A DNA stretch of 14,663 nt. Origin: Archaeoglobi archaeon (GTDB lineage: Archaea; Halobacteriota; Archaeoglobi; Archaeoglobales; Archaeoglobaceae). The stretch is from positions 1 through 14,663 of the forward strand of contig QNUZ01000024.1 of NCBI GenBank assembly GCA_004347865.1. Direction: 5' to 3'. This document shows, piece by piece, positions 1 to 6,710 of the stretch; the first letter of the stretch is position 1; each line of letters starts with the position of its first letter. The notes under the pieces were generated by a model. The model made no database searches, had not been told where the DNA came from, and worked only from the letters and a program-made list of their open reading frames with translations. The position numbers were made by a program, and so were the translations under genes.

Positions 1-697
1 CCTTTTCAAGCGTTTTGATCATCCTATCCTCGTCCGCCTCCCCCAGTTCTTTTTCAAGCCTCAGGAACATCTGACGGAAAAGCCTTCTGTAAAGCTCAAA
101 ATCCCTTGAAGATTCCCCAGTTTTGTCCAGAATAATTTCTGGAATCCCTAGATACTCAGAAACAAACTCATGAATCTTAGAATTCGCATCGCAACCACCG
201 GGAGCTGCAGAGATCATTATGTCCGGCGAGAACTCATTGCCATCCTTTGACAGCAATACCGATCCCAAAGCGATCGTGTTCGCGGAGCATACGAAATCCG
301 GGAGGCCCAGTGAAACCGCGTAGTCCCAGTAGGGCTCCCCCTGGTGTGCCAGAGCGTTAACACCTATCGTTGTTACAACTTCAGTCGTGTAGGGCACCGC
401 ATTCTCGAACAAATTTACGACTTCGGGAGGGAAATTGAAGGGGATCATTACGACCTTTTTGCCCTTTTCCTTGGCCTCTACGGCCTCTACAATGTGTCCT
501 CCGAGTATTTCCTGCAGGAACTTCAGTCCCGCGCCATCGTGCCTTTCGTCCAAAAAACTCCTGAGCGTGTGATCCTGTTCCTTGGCGAACAGGCTCAGCA
601 GTCCGCCGATTTCGTTGCTGGTGTAGGAGCCAAAGTTTTTGATGGTTTTGAAAATCTGGTAGCTTCTCAATACCAGTCCGGTCTTAACCTCGACCAA
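1..697 (-). CDS. 2-hydroxyacyl-CoA dehydratase / benzoyl-CoA reductase family subunit (3' end cut by window)
   Basis: The 232 visible codons resemble the HgdB/BcrB/FldB family, in which two related subunits hold an iron-sulfur cluster and use ATP-activated electrons to dehydrate a 2-hydroxyacyl-CoA or reduce an aromatic CoA ester. What I see: a helical N-terminus, a Rossmann-like stretch VVMIPFNFPPEVV at about residues 82-94, and cysteines at 137 (DFVCSAN) and 169 (GGCDANS), which fit the first two cluster-binding positions of the family. The third, C-terminal cysteine lies outside the window. I chose the TTG at 697 because a 10-base Shine-Dalgarno sequence (GGAGGTGATC) precedes it; an in-frame GTG at 706 overlaps the upstream stop codon and is the alternative. 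It is the partner of the gene at 703-1815. No activator ATPase of the HgdC type is visible; it may lie beyond the window edge. The family is fairly sure; the substrate is unknown. Confidence 0.8.
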   Translation of the reverse strand, partial: MVEVKTGLVLRSYQIFKTIKNFGSYTSNEIGGLLSLFAKEQDHTLRSFLDERHDGAGLKFLQEILGGHIVEAVEAKEKGKKVVMIPFNFPPEVVNLFENAVPYTTEVVTTIGVNALAHQGEPYWDYAVSLGLPDFVCSANTIALGSVLLSKDGNEFSPDIMISAAPGGCDANSKIHEFVSEYLGIPEIILDKTGESSRDFELYRRLFRQMFLRLEKELGEADEDRMIKTLEK

Positions 698-700
698 CGA

Positions 701-710
701 GATCACCTCC
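701..710 (-). promoter_or_regulatory. Perfect-length Shine-Dalgarno sequence for the partial dehydratase subunit
   Basis: The minus strand reads GGAGGTGATC here, fully complementary to the 3' end of archaeal 16S rRNA (GAUCACCUCC). It sits on the last codons and stop codon of the upstream dehydratase subunit gene and supports the TTG start at 697. The arrangement implies translational coupling of the two subunits, which suits a heterodimer. Confidence 0.7.
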
Positions 711-1815
711 CAAGTCTTTCCATGAATGCCTGCACCCTCGTCTTTATCCTGCCGATGTCGGCCGAGGAGGCATACTCCTTTTCAAGCACCAGCACCGGAA
801 TGCCCTCCTTTTCCAGATCCATTCTCAGCTTTGCGTTCTCTATTCCGAACAGATCGCAGAACTTATTGTGAGTTAAGATCACTCCATCGGCTCCAGAGAT
901 CTCGAACATCTGTTTAACGAAGCTCTTTCTGAAGTTATACTCCCCAAACATTCTTGCACAGATCTTCAGGTTTTCAAGGTACTTTTTCGCGAGAAAATCG
1001 TAGATTTCGCCACCGTCGTAGGTTTTCATGTTCCAGAATTCTCCGCAGCCAAAACATGTTGTCTCAGCAACGATCAGGGCTCCCATCTCCTCTATTTTCC
1101 TCAAAAGTTCAAACTCGTCGAGAGGGCTACCTCCAAGAACGAACTTTGCCCTGGGCTCTATTTTCCTACCCTCATCCATAACTTCCGAGAGTATCTTTTC
1201 AAAAACAGCAGATGGCACCGATTCCCTGACTACGCTCAGCGCAATTGCCTCACTTCCGTAAAAGCTGGGTTTTTTAAACCTACTCGCATTGAAAGCCCTC
1301 ATTTTTTCGTTTATTCTGTCTTGGAGCTCTATCTGTTCTGCAATGCTGTCTTCTGAAATCTCGATTCCGAAATTCTTCTCCAGAAAGCCCTTTAAGTTCT
1401 TTATTTCCTCTGCAAAGAATTTCAGGGTGTCTTCGTTCACCAAATGCGGAACCTTGAAGTAGTACATGAACCTAGCCTTTCCTGCATGGAGTATTTCATC
1501 GAAGGTGCCCATCCAATGGTCACATCCCCTGACCCTTATGAGCCCGTCAAGGAAATCGTAGCTGCCATTCAAAATGAGTTCCAAACAGCTCCTGCACAGG
1601 CTGCAGTTGTATCTTGAAAGGTAGGAGTCCGCGTTGGACGTGTCTGGATTGCTGTTTCCCCTGAGTCTGAATGGCAGAACTCTACCAGCCTCCAAAACCT
1701 CTCTTGGCAATGCGATGCACGCATGACCGACAACAAATCCCCCATCCACTTTCCATTCCTTAACGTACTCATTCTCCAAGGAATTCGCTATTGCAAAAAC
1801 TCTTTCGAGAGCCAT
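703..1815 (-). CDS. 2-hydroxyacyl-CoA dehydratase / benzoyl-CoA reductase family subunit
   Basis: This 370-residue protein has the full layout of the HgdB/BcrC/FldC family. Visible landmarks are the N-terminal CIALPREVLEAG...PFRLRG (33-53), CSLCRSC (Cys71, 74, 77), the RGCDHW cysteine (Cys98), LGGSPLDEFELLRKIEEMGA (227-246) followed by ETTCFG (251-256), and the C-terminal THNKFCDLFG (Cys320) with IKTRVQAFMERL (358-369). Cysteines near 71-77, 98 and 320 match the three cluster-binding positions known in the family. The family handles radical dehydration of 2-hydroxyacyl-CoA or two-electron aromatic ring reduction; the sequence alone does not say which. The ATG at 1815 is preceded by GGGTGG. 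It lies 9 bases after the repeat protein gene and runs directly into the second subunit gene. Family call strong, substrate unknown. Confidence 0.85.
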   Translation of the reverse strand: MALERVFAIANSLENEYVKEWKVDGGFVVGHACIALPREVLEAGRVLPFRLRGNSNPDTSNADSYLSRYNCSLCRSCLELILNGSYDFLDGLIRVRGCDHWMGTFDEILHAGKARFMYYFKVPHLVNEDTLKFFAEEIKNLKGFLEKNFGIEISEDSIAEQIELQDRINEKMRAFNASRFKKPSFYGSEAIALSVVRESVPSAVFEKILSEVMDEGRKIEPRAKFVLGGSPLDEFELLRKIEEMGALIVAETTCFGCGEFWNMKTYDGGEIYDFLAKKYLENLKICARMFGEYNFRKSFVKQMFEISGADGVILTHNKFCDLFGIENAKLRMDLEKEGIPVLVLEKEYASSADIGRIKTRVQAFMERLGR

Positions 1816-1824
1816 ACTTCCACC

Positions 1825-3093
1825 CTATCTCTTGGACAGAATGCCTCCAAAAGCCTGAATCACCGGAATCGCTACGGCCGAGAGAATCTGCGGATTGGAA
1901 GCTATGACTTCCACCAGAGACTTAATCAAATTGTTCAGCAGTTTTTCGAGCTCTTTTTTGTCTGAAGCAGCAATTGCGGAGTTTATAAGGTTTGAAATTG
2001 CCTTAGGATCGCTCTCGGAAACCGCATTTACGAGTTTCGCGATCCCTGTCAGTATTTCACCCAGCCGCTTGGTGTCTATCTCACTGATCAGGGAAGTAAC
2101 GATCTGGGCCGAAAGATCCGGCGGAAGCTCATTGAATTTCGATAAAACCTTAGAAGTCAATCCGGAGACGGTATTTACCGCTGCAGGCAGCAGCGGAGCC
2201 AGAACCATCATATTCAGAGGGTTTTTCCAGAGTGCAGCGTTCAGACCGTCGCTCAGATCATTGAGATCATCGAAGAATGCCTTTATGGCCCTTACGATCT
2301 CTTCCATGTTCACCGAATTTACCAGCCTTTCCATCGCCGCCTCGGCAACTTCTTTGAACTTTCTGTCGCCCCTGCCCAGTATGTAGTTCCCTTCGTGAAC
2401 TTTGTTTACGATTGAAGAAACGGCACTGATTGTTTTTCCAAACTGCTCAAGATTGAGCCTGTTGATCGTTTCGAAAAGTACGTTTGCCAGAACTTCGGAT
2501 GGCATCTCAATGCGGGTCAGAGCTTCATTGGCAATTGCCACACCCGCGTTCAGCACGGGCGGGATGGAGGATACCAGATTCCCAACCTTGACCGGGTTAC
2601 CAAAAACCTTCCTGTTAATAACCTCGAATGTTCCGTATGTGCAGACTGCCGAATCCTCGATGAATTTTCTCAGCTTCCCAAAATCCAGGGTGTCGATGAA
2701 CTCCCCGATCTTATCCCCTGCGAGGTCAGCAACTAGCTTAGGGTGCTGCTTTCTCAGCCTTTCTATCTGGTCAAAGAAGTTGTTAACGACGTTTGCAGCA
2801 TAGGATGCCCTGAAATCCCCTGCAACTCCTTTTAAAAGCCCAAAAACGGCCTCCTCCGAAAATTTAGATATGTGGGAATTCACACCCCCCAATACGGCAA
2901 ATGCAGCATTTGCGCTTCTTGGCAGCAGGCTGAAGAGGGTTGTTGTAAATTCCAGATCCTTGCCCAGAGTTTCCCTAACACCCCTCTCAACTTTTAGCGG
3001 GTCGGAGAACTCGTTGGCTACTCTCCTCACAAAATCCTTATACAGCACAGATCCGCCAAGCACCTTAAAAATTTCAAAAAACATGTCCGCCAC
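1825..3093 (-). CDS. Unrecognised all-helical protein with three internal repeats
   Basis: I do not recognise this 422-residue protein. It is rich in Ala, Leu, Ile, Val, Asn and Ser, is predicted by eye to be entirely helical, and shows no signal peptide and only one cysteine (Cys151). It contains three related units of about 120-126 residues. Comparable core segments start near residues 47 (LEFTTTLFSLLPRSANAAF), 168 (VKVGNLVSSIPPVLNAGVA) and 294 (NMMVLAPLLPAAVNTVSGL), each followed by helices ending in a (V/I)VN-type motif. A half unit closes the protein (NPQILSAVAIPVIQAFGGI). An Asn-Pro before the hydrophobic helix recurs at 166, 291 and 400. The GTG start at 3093 has a GAGGTGG ribosome site. 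It sits 9 bases from each neighbour between dehydrogenase and dehydratase genes, so it probably serves the same pathway, perhaps as a scaffold, a carrier for hydrophobic CoA esters or a peripheral membrane anchor. That role is a guess. Confidence 0.85.
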   Translation of the reverse strand: MADMFFEIFKVLGGSVLYKDFVRRVANEFSDPLKVERGVRETLGKDLEFTTTLFSLLPRSANAAFAVLGGVNSHISKFSEEAVFGLLKGVAGDFRASYAANVVNNFFDQIERLRKQHPKLVADLAGDKIGEFIDTLDFGKLRKFIEDSAVCTYGTFEVINRKVFGNPVKVGNLVSSIPPVLNAGVAIANEALTRIEMPSEVLANVLFETINRLNLEQFGKTISAVSSIVNKVHEGNYILGRGDRKFKEVAEAAMERLVNSVNMEEIVRAIKAFFDDLNDLSDGLNAALWKNPLNMMVLAPLLPAAVNTVSGLTSKVLSKFNELPPDLSAQIVTSLISEIDTKRLGEILTGIAKLVNAVSESDPKAISNLINSAIAASDKKELEKLLNNLIKSLVEVIASNPQILSAVAIPVIQAFGGILSKR

Positions 3094-3102
3094 AAAACCA
3101 CC

Positions 3103-4356
3103 TCACAGCTGTTTGCAGTCATAAAAATATCTCGCAACATCCATCTGGCACAGCTGCCTTCCACCCATCCAGAGCTGTATTATCTTAACATCCCTCCAGT
3201 GCTTCTCCACATCATAGTTCCTGTCTATCCCGTAGTGACCCAGCAAATCCATGGCCCTTTCGGCAACCCTGCAGCAGGCATCGCACACCTTCAGCTTCAG
3301 GGCCCTTCCCCGGGCAATCATCTCGGCCGAAAATCTATCGCCGTAGTAATCCGGCCTGTCAAGCATCCTTGCATATGTGTAAACGGCCGACCTGCAGATC
3401 TCGATCTCGGCTGCGATATCCGCCAGAACGGCTGCTACAGCCGTGTTCTCTTTTAAGGGCCTGCCCCTGTACCTCAGCTCGCTGCACTTCTCGAAGAGTA
3501 TCTCGTAAATGTTCTCCATGGCTCCCAGGGCCATTCCCGCACTGCCGAGGCAACCAGTGGAAATTATTATCCTGAAATACTTGGCATCCAGCCCCTCTCC
3601 CCATGCCCTGTAGCGCTTCGGAACTCTCACGTTCTCAAACCATATGTCGGAGTTCTTGTCCGCAGCCATTCCAGCCTTTCTGTATGGCTCTCCCTGCTTA
3701 ACCCCCGGAAGATCGGCGGGAACGTATATGTAGGCGAAGTTTTTCTCGTCTGGAACACCGGGGTTTGTCGTGCAGACAACGCCGAATAAATCCGCAACCC
3801 CGCCGCTGTTCGTCGGCCAGAGCTTGTGGCCGTTTATGACCCACTCATCCCCATCAAGCTTTGCAGTCGTCCTTATCGTTTTACCTTTCAGCTCATCGAG
3901 GTTCTCGATGTCTGAACCTCCCTGTGGTTCGGTCATCGCATTTGCGGCCATTGTTAGCTTCTTTCTCATAAAGAGCGGTGCAAATTCGGCACAGAGATCA
4001 TAGTTGATGTGGGGCTTCACGGCAATGACGAAAATCGGCCACAACGTTACGCCAACGGACACCGCAATGCCTGTATCGTATCTTCCAATTTCTTCCATAA
4101 CCCTAGCACAGATCGAGCCGAAATAATCCGAACTGCCCAGACCCCATCCCCCGAATTCCTCGGGCCAAACTGCGGTCTGGATGCCGTAGTCGACCATAAG
4201 CTTCTCCAGAGCCGGCTCTATTGTCCTGTGCTCTTTCCAGTCCTCATCGAAATTCCTCCTGTGAGGGATAACGTATTTCTCTCCCCAATCCCTGATTATT
4301 TCGGCCATGTACCTTTCCAGGGGAGATTCAAATTCCCTGATCCTTGCAAACTCCAA
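3103..4356 (-). CDS. Acyl-CoA dehydrogenase family protein lacking the usual catalytic glutamate
   Basis: This 417-residue flavoprotein follows the acyl-CoA dehydrogenase plan: an N-terminal helical domain (1-137), a beta domain starting with the flavin-binding MTEPQGGSD (141-149) and EWVINGHKLWPTN (171-183), and a C-terminal helical domain with YRGRPLKENTAV (296-307). Members oxidise acyl-CoA to enoyl-CoA with FAD, usually passing electrons to electron-transfer flavoprotein. The catalytic Glu normally found in an IYEGT-like motif is replaced: the region reads LWMGG (395-399), with Met397 in that slot. The alternative helix-G Glu of isovaleryl-type enzymes is also not seen near residues 258-266. 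I prefer the TTG at 4356, which has GGGGGTGG upstream and leaves 13 bases after the previous gene; an earlier TTG at 4389 would overlap it. It may pair with the neighbouring dehydrogenase. Confidence 0.88.
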   Translation of the reverse strand: MEFARIREFESPLERYMAEIIRDWGEKYVIPHRRNFDEDWKEHRTIEPALEKLMVDYGIQTAVWPEEFGGWGLGSSDYFGSICARVMEEIGRYDTGIAVSVGVTLWPIFVIAVKPHINYDLCAEFAPLFMRKKLTMAANAMTEPQGGSDIENLDELKGKTIRTTAKLDGDEWVINGHKLWPTNSGGVADLFGVVCTTNPGVPDEKNFAYIYVPADLPGVKQGEPYRKAGMAADKNSDIWFENVRVPKRYRAWGEGLDAKYFRIIISTGCLGSAGMALGAMENIYEILFEKCSELRYRGRPLKENTAVAAVLADIAAEIEICRSAVYTYARMLDRPDYYGDRFSAEMIARGRALKLKVCDACCRVAERAMDLLGHYGIDRNYDVEKHWRDVKIIQLWMGGRQLCQMDVARYFYDCKQL

Positions 4357-4369
4357 GAATACCACCCCC

Positions 4370-5515
4370 TTACCACAGCTTAGAGCCAAAGTAATTGGCT
4401 GAGAGTTCCAGAAGAAGGTGGCTGGGATTCAAGAGGGTCCGGATGCTCTTTGCATCCCTCCACTGCTTCTCCAGAAGCCCCTCCCTTGCATAACCCTGCG
4501 AGGCCATGAGCTCCATGGCTCTGTCCGCGGAATTGAATGCAGAATCCGAGCATTTCAGGGCGGCTACTACTGAGAACGCGTAGACTTCCTCATCATCTCT
4601 GTCCTCAAGCATGATCTTGGTCAGCATCTGCGCGACAGCCTTTGCCTCAAGGGCCTCGCGAATGACGTTTGCAATAACAGCGGCATCGACTGTGTTGTCT
4701 CCGAGCGGTTTTCCCCTGATGGTCCTCTTTTCGGCCCAGTCCCTGAGTATCCTGCAGGAATCGTAAGCGGATCCAACGCAGAGAGCAGAAAGGCAGAGGT
4801 TCAGATATGTGTAGAGCTTTTTCCAAGCGTCACCTGTTAAAATTCTGGTCTTCTCTATCTCCGCATTTATCCTGACATCGCAATTTTTACTTGCAACCAG
4901 CCCCGTGCTCTTTATCTGTTCGCTCCTTTCAACATTCTCGGCATCCACAAAAGCAACTGAAATTCCGCTGTAATTGCAGAACACGGCAAAAATGTCCGCG
5001 TCGTAGCCCGAGTTCAAGGGCCTCCCAAAACCCTTCAGCTTTATTTTGTCCCCGACTGCCACGGCTTTAGCAAGTTCAAAGCCTTTGAAATCGCTCTTTC
5101 CAAACTGCGGGGGAAAAATTGCGATTTTGCACAGCCCTGCGGACAGTTTATCGGAAAGGTAGTCAAAAACCTCTGTCCCCATCGATGAAATGGATGCCGA
5201 AATCAATGCCGAAAGCACAAAGCCAATTCCTGCATCTGCCTTTCCGATCTCCTCAAAGCTCCTCAGTAAAACTTGCGGAAGATCCTCAAAGCTTATTCCC
5301 GCTCCACCCTTGGCTTCCGGCACGACGAGCTTCTGCATTCCTATATCAAGAAAAAGCTTCTTCAGGGCCCTATCCGCAATTTCGACCTCGTCGTCAATCT
5401 GGGCTCTGTAGGGGATGACCTCTTTCTCGGCCCATTCGTGTATACTTTTAGCCAGCATTTCAGCCACGTCGCTCCTAAGCTCGGAAATATTCTCGAACTC
5501 CAGTTTCATCATCAT
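4370..5515 (-). CDS. Divergent acyl-CoA dehydrogenase family protein, probable partner subunit
   Basis: This 381-residue protein is a second, more divergent acyl-CoA dehydrogenase. It matches its neighbour in EWAEKEVIPYRAQID (28-42), the EEIGKADAG segment (88-96), TIRGKPLGDNTVDAAV (265-280) and EKQWRDAKSIR (349-359). The flavin motif MTEPxxGSD has decayed to IFPPQFGKSD (133-142), and the region of the catalytic Glu reads TLLNP (360-364). It is shorter than the usual 380-400 residues only by a few positions, so it is not truncated. It is the first gene of the operon and starts at an ATG triplet (5515-5507) with no ribosome site but a TATA box at the right distance for a leaderless transcript. 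A regulatory or non-catalytic half of a heteromeric dehydrogenase is my inference. It could also act alone in a non-oxidative reaction. Confidence 0.83.
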   Translation of the reverse strand: MMMKLEFENISELRSDVAEMLAKSIHEWAEKEVIPYRAQIDDEVEIADRALKKLFLDIGMQKLVVPEAKGGAGISFEDLPQVLLRSFEEIGKADAGIGFVLSALISASISSMGTEVFDYLSDKLSAGLCKIAIFPPQFGKSDFKGFELAKAVAVGDKIKLKGFGRPLNSGYDADIFAVFCNYSGISVAFVDAENVERSEQIKSTGLVASKNCDVRINAEIEKTRILTGDAWKKLYTYLNLCLSALCVGSAYDSCRILRDWAEKRTIRGKPLGDNTVDAAVIANVIREALEAKAVAQMLTKIMLEDRDDEEVYAFSVVAALKCSDSAFNSADRAMELMASQGYAREGLLEKQWRDAKSIRTLLNPSHLLLELSANYFGSKLW

Positions 5516-5530
5516 TAGTTATTATATCAA

Positions 5531-5551
5531 CATTCATAAAAATCCTTTTGT
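5531..5551 (-). promoter_or_regulatory. BRE/TATA promoter of the CoA-ester operon
   Basis: On the minus strand ACAAAAGGA (BRE-like) is followed by TTTTTATG, centred about 24 bases before the ATG at 5515. That spacing puts transcription initiation at or next to the start codon, consistent with a leaderless mRNA and with the lack of a Shine-Dalgarno sequence there. It is read by eye only. Confidence 0.5.
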
Positions 5552-5568
5552 AGACTCATGACACCTTC

Positions 5569-5597
5569 TTGCACATGCTTTAAAAGAGCATGCACAA
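5569..5597. promoter_or_regulatory. Imperfect palindrome, candidate operator between divergent promoters
   Basis: A 29-base near-palindrome has 13-base arms that match at 10 positions; its core arms read CATGCT and AGAGCATG around a TTAAA centre. It lies between the two divergent start codons, directly against the TATA box of the regulator gene and about 20 bases from the BRE of the operon promoter. Ribbon-helix-helix proteins bind short inverted or tandem repeats as dimers, so autoregulation plus control of the operon is a reasonable inference. Confidence 0.5.
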
Positions 5598-5609
5598 ATA
5601 TTTTAAATC
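5597..5609 (+). promoter_or_regulatory. TATA box of the ribbon-helix-helix regulator gene
   Basis: AAATATTTTAAAT is centred about 26 bases before the ATG at 5629, the spacing expected if transcription starts at the start codon. There is no clear ribosome site in front of that ATG, so a leaderless mRNA is likely. Confidence 0.5.
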
Positions 5610-5628
5610 CTGTCCTTAAGGCTAGATC

Positions 5629-6222
5629 ATGAAGAAAAGGTTGCATACGACCATCAGCGAGGAGGCGTACAGAATTATCGAGAAGTACCTCTCCGAGTAC
5701 GGAAAGGTGAACGCGCTGATAGAAGAGGCCCTACTGGCATTTGACAGGTTAAAAAAGGGGAATTTTGAGGGTCAGTGCAATCTCATGGAGGTCATGGAGG
5801 AGGCAAATCTTGTCGCCTTCAATGCAAAAACCGTTGAACTGGTTGTTTCTGGGGAAGTTGAAAAGGCTTTGTGCGACAACGAGCTTGAGATAATCGTTAG
5901 GAGAATCTACAAAAAACCGATTTCGGAAGTAACGCTACTTGAAGCCGTTAAAGGAATAGAGAGCTGTCTTCTGACGACTAGAAAGGCTGCAAAGGTAAGT
6001 TTTAGAACCGACGAAAGGGGATACTACCTGCTCGTGACTTCCAATCTTGGGAGAAATACGGACATCATAATATGCGAAATTCTAAGGGGATTTCTTGAGA
6101 GAAACTTCGCCGCAAAGGTTTCCTTTGAGGTTTTCCCGCAGGGTTACAGTCTGTTAATCGAGCCCAAGGACGTGGAAAGACGTGAAATCGCAGCTCTGCG
6201 GCACGAATCCCAGACGGCTTAA
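5629..6222 (+). CDS. Ribbon-helix-helix transcription regulator with an unrecognised C-terminal domain
   Basis: Residues 3-40 form a ribbon-helix-helix (CopG/MetJ-type) DNA-binding module: a strand KRLHTTIS, helix EEAYRIIEKYLSEY, a turn and helix KVNALIEEALLAF. The remaining 150 residues look like a ligand or oligomerisation domain that I cannot name. It contains two similar strand pairs, AAKVSFRTDERGYYLLVTS (120-138) and AAKVSFEVFPQGYSLLIEP (161-179), joined by a helix, which suggests a duplicated alpha/beta unit. The gene is transcribed away from the acyl-CoA dehydrogenase operon, with a candidate operator between them, so it probably senses a CoA ester or related metabolite and controls that operon. 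Its stop codon overlaps that of the convergent archaemetzincin gene. The regulator call is good; the ligand is unknown. Confidence 0.75.
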   Translation: MKKRLHTTISEEAYRIIEKYLSEYGKVNALIEEALLAFDRLKKGNFEGQCNLMEVMEEANLVAFNAKTVELVVSGEVEKALCDNELEIIVRRIYKKPISEVTLLEAVKGIESCLLTTRKAAKVSFRTDERGYYLLVTSNLGRNTDIIICEILRGFLERNFAAKVSFEVFPQGYSLLIEPKDVERREIAALRHESQTA

Positions 6223-6710
6223 GGAGACATCCCGATTTTTGAAACGCAATTCTTGCAAAATCTCGAGCTCTTCAGATCAACCTCAAAGACGCTGCTTGAG
6301 AAATTCATAACGCAGCCCGGAGTCTTGCAGTGAGTCAAACCGAAGACGTGCCCCAGCTCGTGAACGGCTTCTTTCAGAAGCCTTTCCTTCAGCTTTTCTC
6401 TGTCTGCACCGAATTTTAGCCTGTGATACGAAACGACGGCTCTAAGACCCCCGAGCTCCGCCTCTCCAAATACGAAGTTGAGTCCCCTTGCATACAGATC
6501 CTCGGAAGTTACCGCAAGCGTTCTCTTTTTTACCCCAAGCTTCGAAATTATGCAGCTCGAGTTATACTGCCCCCTCCTGCTGTAACAATCCTGGGGTATG
6601 GGAATGGTAGGCAGAACCGAAACTTCCGTTTTGAAAACTCCCCTGAGTTCTCCAGCAAGCCAAGCAACGAGTTCTTTATCAACCGCCCCCAGAGGCAGAA
6701 GCTGGATCAT
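6219..6710 (-). CDS. amzA: Archaemetzincin, zinc metalloprotease
   Basis: This 163-residue protein carries the archaemetzincin signature: HELGHVFGLTHC (117-128) with zinc ligands His117, His121 and His127, then Cys128, Cys133, Met135 (the Met-turn) and Cys152/Cys155. The extra four cysteines bind a second structural zinc in this family. Length and layout are normal for the short archaeal members (about 160-200 residues). The protein is cytosolic by sequence, with no signal peptide. Its ATG overlaps the stop codon of the TraB gene (ATGA), so the two are translationally coupled, and it is the last gene of the three-gene unit. Physiological substrates of archaemetzincins are poorly known. The family assignment is secure because of the complete motif. 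Confidence 0.95.
   Translation of the reverse strand: MIQLLPLGAVDKELVAWLAGELRGVFKTEVSVLPTIPIPQDCYSRRGQYNSSCIISKLGVKKRTLAVTSEDLYARGLNFVFGEAELGGLRAVVSYHRLKFGADREKLKERLLKEAVHELGHVFGLTHCKTPGCVMNFSSSVFEVDLKSSRFCKNCVSKIGMSP

Noticed and set aside
344..871. A 175-codon open frame on the plus strand
   Set aside because: It is antisense to the two dehydratase subunit genes and shows no family features.
4357..4389. N-terminal extension of the dehydrogenase from a TTG at 4389
   Set aside because: It would overlap the upstream gene, and the TTG at 4356 has a much better placed ribosome site.
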